A DNA stretch of 64,000 nt from Streptomyces fragilis (GTDB taxonomy: Bacteria > Actinomycetota > Actinomycetes > Streptomycetales > Streptomycetaceae), in the NCBI RefSeq assembly GCF_003112515.1, contig NZ_BEVZ01000004.1, forward strand, positions 868,001-932,000. Direction: 5' to 3'. Under the pieces are notes generated by a model that saw nothing but the letters and a program-made list of their open reading frames with translations, had not been told where the DNA came from and did not search any database. Positions within the stretch are counted from its first letter, which is position 1, and every line of letters starts with the position of its first letter. The position numbers were made by a program, and so were the translations under genes. Below, piece by piece: positions 60,607-64,000 of the stretch.

Positions 60607-60702
60607 GCGGGGAGGGTAGGCGCCCGGCCGCGGCTGCCACCTCCGACTTCGGCCGGCCTCGGGGTCGGACCGCGTCACCTGGTCCCGTCGGGGCAACGCG
60701 CC

Positions 60703-60741
60703 GAGGCCCGGCGTCCCGCGGGGAGCGGGAGGCCGGGCCTC
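60703..60741 (-). terminator. groEL1 terminator
   Basis: Stem GAGGCCCGGC (60703-60712) with its complement at 60732-60741; the loop holds a further CCCGC/GCGGG pairing. It begins 20 bp after the groEL1 stop codon. Confidence 0.7.
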
Positions 60742-60760
60742 GCTGGGAGAGCGGGGTGGC

Positions 60761-62389
<1,629 letters not shown>

Positions 62390-62466
62390 GGGAGCGGTTC
62401 AGCCCTCTCGGGAGAATGCGGTGTATCGCCGTCTGTCGGAGCAATACGAAGTCTTGAAAAAGCGAA

Positions 62467-62511
62467 CTGCGCCCCGGCGCCCGGCTTATGGCGCGGGAGT
62501 CCGGGGCGCAG
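62467..62511 (-). terminator. Intercistronic hairpin with U tract between groES and groEL1
   Basis: An 11-bp stem (CTGCGCCCCGG at 62467-62477 and its complement at 62501-62511). Read leftwards, it is followed by TTCGCTTTTTC. It looks like a rho-independent terminator inside the operon, so groES could be made in excess. It lies 76 bp past the groES stop. Confidence 0.7.
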
Positions 62512-62586
62512 CTCGATGCTTCTTGGAGAAGCGGGCTTCGGCGGAAGCGAGCAGCTGTTGAGCAGGCTTCGGCGAAGCGGGGTGAA

Positions 62587-62895
62587 TTACTTCTCGATGA
62601 CCGCGAGGACGTCGCGGGACGAGAGGACGAGGTACTCCTCGCCGTTGTACTTCACCTCGGTGCCGCCGTACTTGCTGTAGAGCACGATGTCGCCGACCTT
62701 GACGTCGAGCGGCAGGCGCTCGCCGTTCTCGAAGCGGCCCGGGCCCACGGCCAGGATGACGCCCTCCTGGGGCTTCTCCTTGGCGGTGTCCGGAATGACC
62801 AGGCCAGAGGCCGTGGTCTGCTCGGCGTCCAGCGGCTGGACCACGATGCGGTCCTCGAGCGGCTTGATGGCAACCTTGGAGCTGGCGGTCGTCAC
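62587..62895 (-). CDS. groES: Co-chaperonin GroES
   Basis: 102 residues. IKPLEDRIVVQPLDAEQTTASGLVIPDTAKEKPQEG with the mobile loop, then VGDIVLYSKYGGTEVKYNGEEYLVLSSRDVLAVIE. Lid of the GroEL chamber. First gene of the groES-groEL1 operon. Confidence 0.97.
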   Translation of the reverse strand: MTTASSKVAIKPLEDRIVVQPLDAEQTTASGLVIPDTAKEKPQEGVILAVGPGRFENGERLPLDVKVGDIVLYSKYGGTEVKYNGEEYLVLSSRDVLAVIEK

Positions 62896-62994
62896 GATCC
62901 GACCTCCCCCTTCGGAGATCTCACGGGGTTAACTGTCTGAGGTGGCGACCAGGTCGATCCGTCGTCGCGGGTGCCGGACCTGCCCGTCGCGTTG

Positions 62995-63021
62995 TTGGCA
63001 CTCACCTGGGGCGAGTGCCAA
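62995..63021. promoter_or_regulatory. CIRCE operator 1 (HrcA-binding)
   Basis: Inverted repeat TTGGCACTC (62995-63003), 9-bp spacer, GAGTGCCAA (63013-63021). It matches CIRCE except for one symmetric change. It falls around the transcription start and early leader of groES. Confidence 0.93.
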
Positions 63022-63026
63022 GGCTG

Positions 63027-63056
63027 AGACTATGACCGGGGTTAGCACTCGGTCAA
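63027..63056 (-). promoter_or_regulatory. groES promoter
   Basis: On the minus strand TTGACC (63056-63051), 18-bp spacer, TAGTCT (63032-63027). It is a housekeeping-type promoter embedded between the two CIRCE elements: the second overlaps its -35, the first lies just downstream of the start. Confidence 0.8.
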
Positions 63057-63068
63057 GCGGAGTGCCAA
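63042..63068. promoter_or_regulatory. CIRCE operator 2 (HrcA-binding)
   Basis: TTAGCACTC (63042-63050), 9-bp spacer, GAGTGCCAA (63060-63068). The left half is the exact CIRCE consensus. It covers the groES -35 element. Confidence 0.95.
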
Positions 63069-63175
63069 TTTATCGGCGGGTTGCGCGAACCGGCGCCCTC
63101 GCCCGGCACCGGACAGGCTCGTCCAAGCGCCCGGGGCGGGACCGCCCGGCGGACACGGGCAGGGACAATGGGGCG

Positions 63176-64000
63176 GTGAGTGACACCGCTGATCCGACGG
63201 CCGCGTTCGCGGCGCTGCTGACCGCCGAGGGCCGCGCCCTGCTGGACGAGGTGCGGGACGTGACGCCCGGTGAGGAACTGGCCGCGGCCACCCGGCTGCG
63301 GCGGGACCACTCCCCCGGGCTGGTGTCCGCCGCGCTGGCCCAGGCCCGGCTGCGCAACCGTGCGGCGGCCAAGTTCGGCGCCGACGACGCCGGGCGGATG
63401 TTCTTCACCCCGAACGGCGTCGAGCAGTCCACCCGCGCGTCCGTGGCCGCCCACCGCGCCGCACGGTTCGCCGGGCTCGGCGTCCGCTCCGTCGCCGACC
63501 TGTGCTGCGGGATCGGCGGCGACGCCGTCGCGCTGGCGCGGGCCGGCGTCCACGTCCTGGCCGTCGACCGCGACCCGCTGACCGCGGCCGTCGCCCGGGC
63601 CAACGCCGAGGCGCTGGGCCTGGCCGACCTGATCGAGGTGCGGGAGGCCGACGTCACCGAGGTCGACACCACCCCGTACGACGCCGTCTTCGTGGACCCG
63701 GCGCGCCGCGGCGGCCGCGGACGGATCTTCGACCCGGAGGCCTACTCCCCGCCGCTGTCCTGGGCGGTCGCGGCCGCCCGCGGCGCCTCCCGGGCGGCCG
63801 CGCTGAAGGTGGCCCCCGGCATCCCGCACGAGGCGGTGCCCGAGGACGCCGAGGCGGAATGGATCTCCGACGGCGGTGACGTCAAGGAGGCCGTCCTCTG
63901 GTTCGGCGAGGCGGCTCGCCCCGGCGCGGTGTGCGCCACGCTGCTGCCCGGCCCGCGGCGGCTGCTCGGCCGGGGGCTGCCCGACCCGGAGGTCCGCCCG
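63176..64000 (+). CDS. Class I SAM-dependent methyltransferase (THUMP-like), 3' end outside the window
   Basis: Open from a GTG at 63176 to the window edge (275 codons). VADLCCGIGGDAVALARAGVHVLAVDRDP is the SAM-binding Gly-rich loop and acidic residue; YDAVFVDPARRGGRGRIFDPEAYSP contains the DPP-like DPAR motif seen in RNA/DNA methyltransferases. LKVAPGIPHEAVP and AEWISDGGDVKEAVLWFGEA follow. Streptomyces homologues are annotated as methyltransferases with a C-terminal THUMP-like domain, which would lie outside. Substrate unknown. Confidence 0.85.
   Translation, partial: MSDTADPTAAFAALLTAEGRALLDEVRDVTPGEELAAATRLRRDHSPGLVSAALAQARLRNRAAAKFGADDAGRMFFTPNGVEQSTRASVAAHRAARFAGLGVRSVADLCCGIGGDAVALARAGVHVLAVDRDPLTAAVARANAEALGLADLIEVREADVTEVDTTPYDAVFVDPARRGGRGRIFDPEAYSPPLSWAVAAARGASRAAALKVAPGIPHEAVPEDAEAEWISDGGDVKEAVLWFGEAARPGAVCATLLPGPRRLLGRGLPDPEVRP

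Overview
The window is a 64 kb piece of a Streptomyces chromosome (very high GC, strong GC3 bias, GTG and TTG starts). The assignment rests on near-diagnostic genes: the developmental regulators bldM and whiD, a His-tailed groEL1 behind a double CIRCE operator, the cobalamin-binding mutase subunit icmB, and the order guaB3-guaB-sigma factor-bldM-whiD-groEL-groES. I see no prophage, insertion sequence, CRISPR array, tRNA or rRNA. It reads as core chromosome with a few unusual islands.

Layout. 1-8.3 kb: the 5' end of purN, a proline-rich membrane protein, a membrane-anchored ECF-like sigma protein, a DUF6350 membrane protein with peptide repeats, sucCD (TCA cycle) and a repetitive secreted protein. 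8.5-9.7 kb: a second secreted Leu/Pro-rich protein whose frame is broken by a 7-bp tandem duplication. 9.9-18 kb: a divergent five-gene module (VWA protein, DUF5682 protein and MoxR ATPase leftward; SWIM zinc-finger protein and DUF5691 protein rightward). It resembles the E. coli yehL-yehM-yehP-yehQ set and is the best candidate here for a poorly described system. 18.6-21 kb: icmB and an M23 peptidase. 21.2-25.6 kb: a UvrD/PcrA helicase and guaA.

25.7-31.4 kb: a PPOX-family protein, a membrane protein with a Cys cluster, and two paralogous NlpC/P60 cell-wall hydrolases. One hydrolase sits behind a c-di-AMP (ydaO-type) riboswitch and the other does not. 31.4-35.5 kb: a PspC-domain histidine kinase with its LuxR-type regulator, and a divergent PspC membrane protein pair. 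35.6-36.1 kb: chorismate mutase behind a short leader ORF rich in Phe/Tyr and a terminator-like hairpin, a probable attenuator. 36.7-40.5 kb: a GMC oxidoreductase and a succinic semialdehyde dehydrogenase.

40.6-47.6 kb: three consecutive kinase-like membrane proteins. The outer two have intact catalytic motifs. The middle one has lost all of them and carries a roughly 380-residue insertion. 47.7-51.8 kb: glpD, a nucleotide-sugar dehydrogenase and a small membrane protein. 51.8-57.1 kb: guaB3, guaB, an ECF sigma factor (SigD/ShbA type), bldM with a sigma-BldN-type promoter, and whiD. 57.2-60.6 kb: LysR, MOSC, SDR, DUF6243 and GNAT genes. 60.8-62.9 kb: groEL1 and groES. 63.2 kb to the end: a partial methyltransferase gene.

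The region mixes purine synthesis (purN, guaA, guaB, guaB3), central metabolism (sucCD, glpD), cell-wall remodelling (M23, two NlpC/P60), kinase signalling and the sporulation regulators. Most convergent gene pairs are separated by strong hairpins that probably terminate in both directions.
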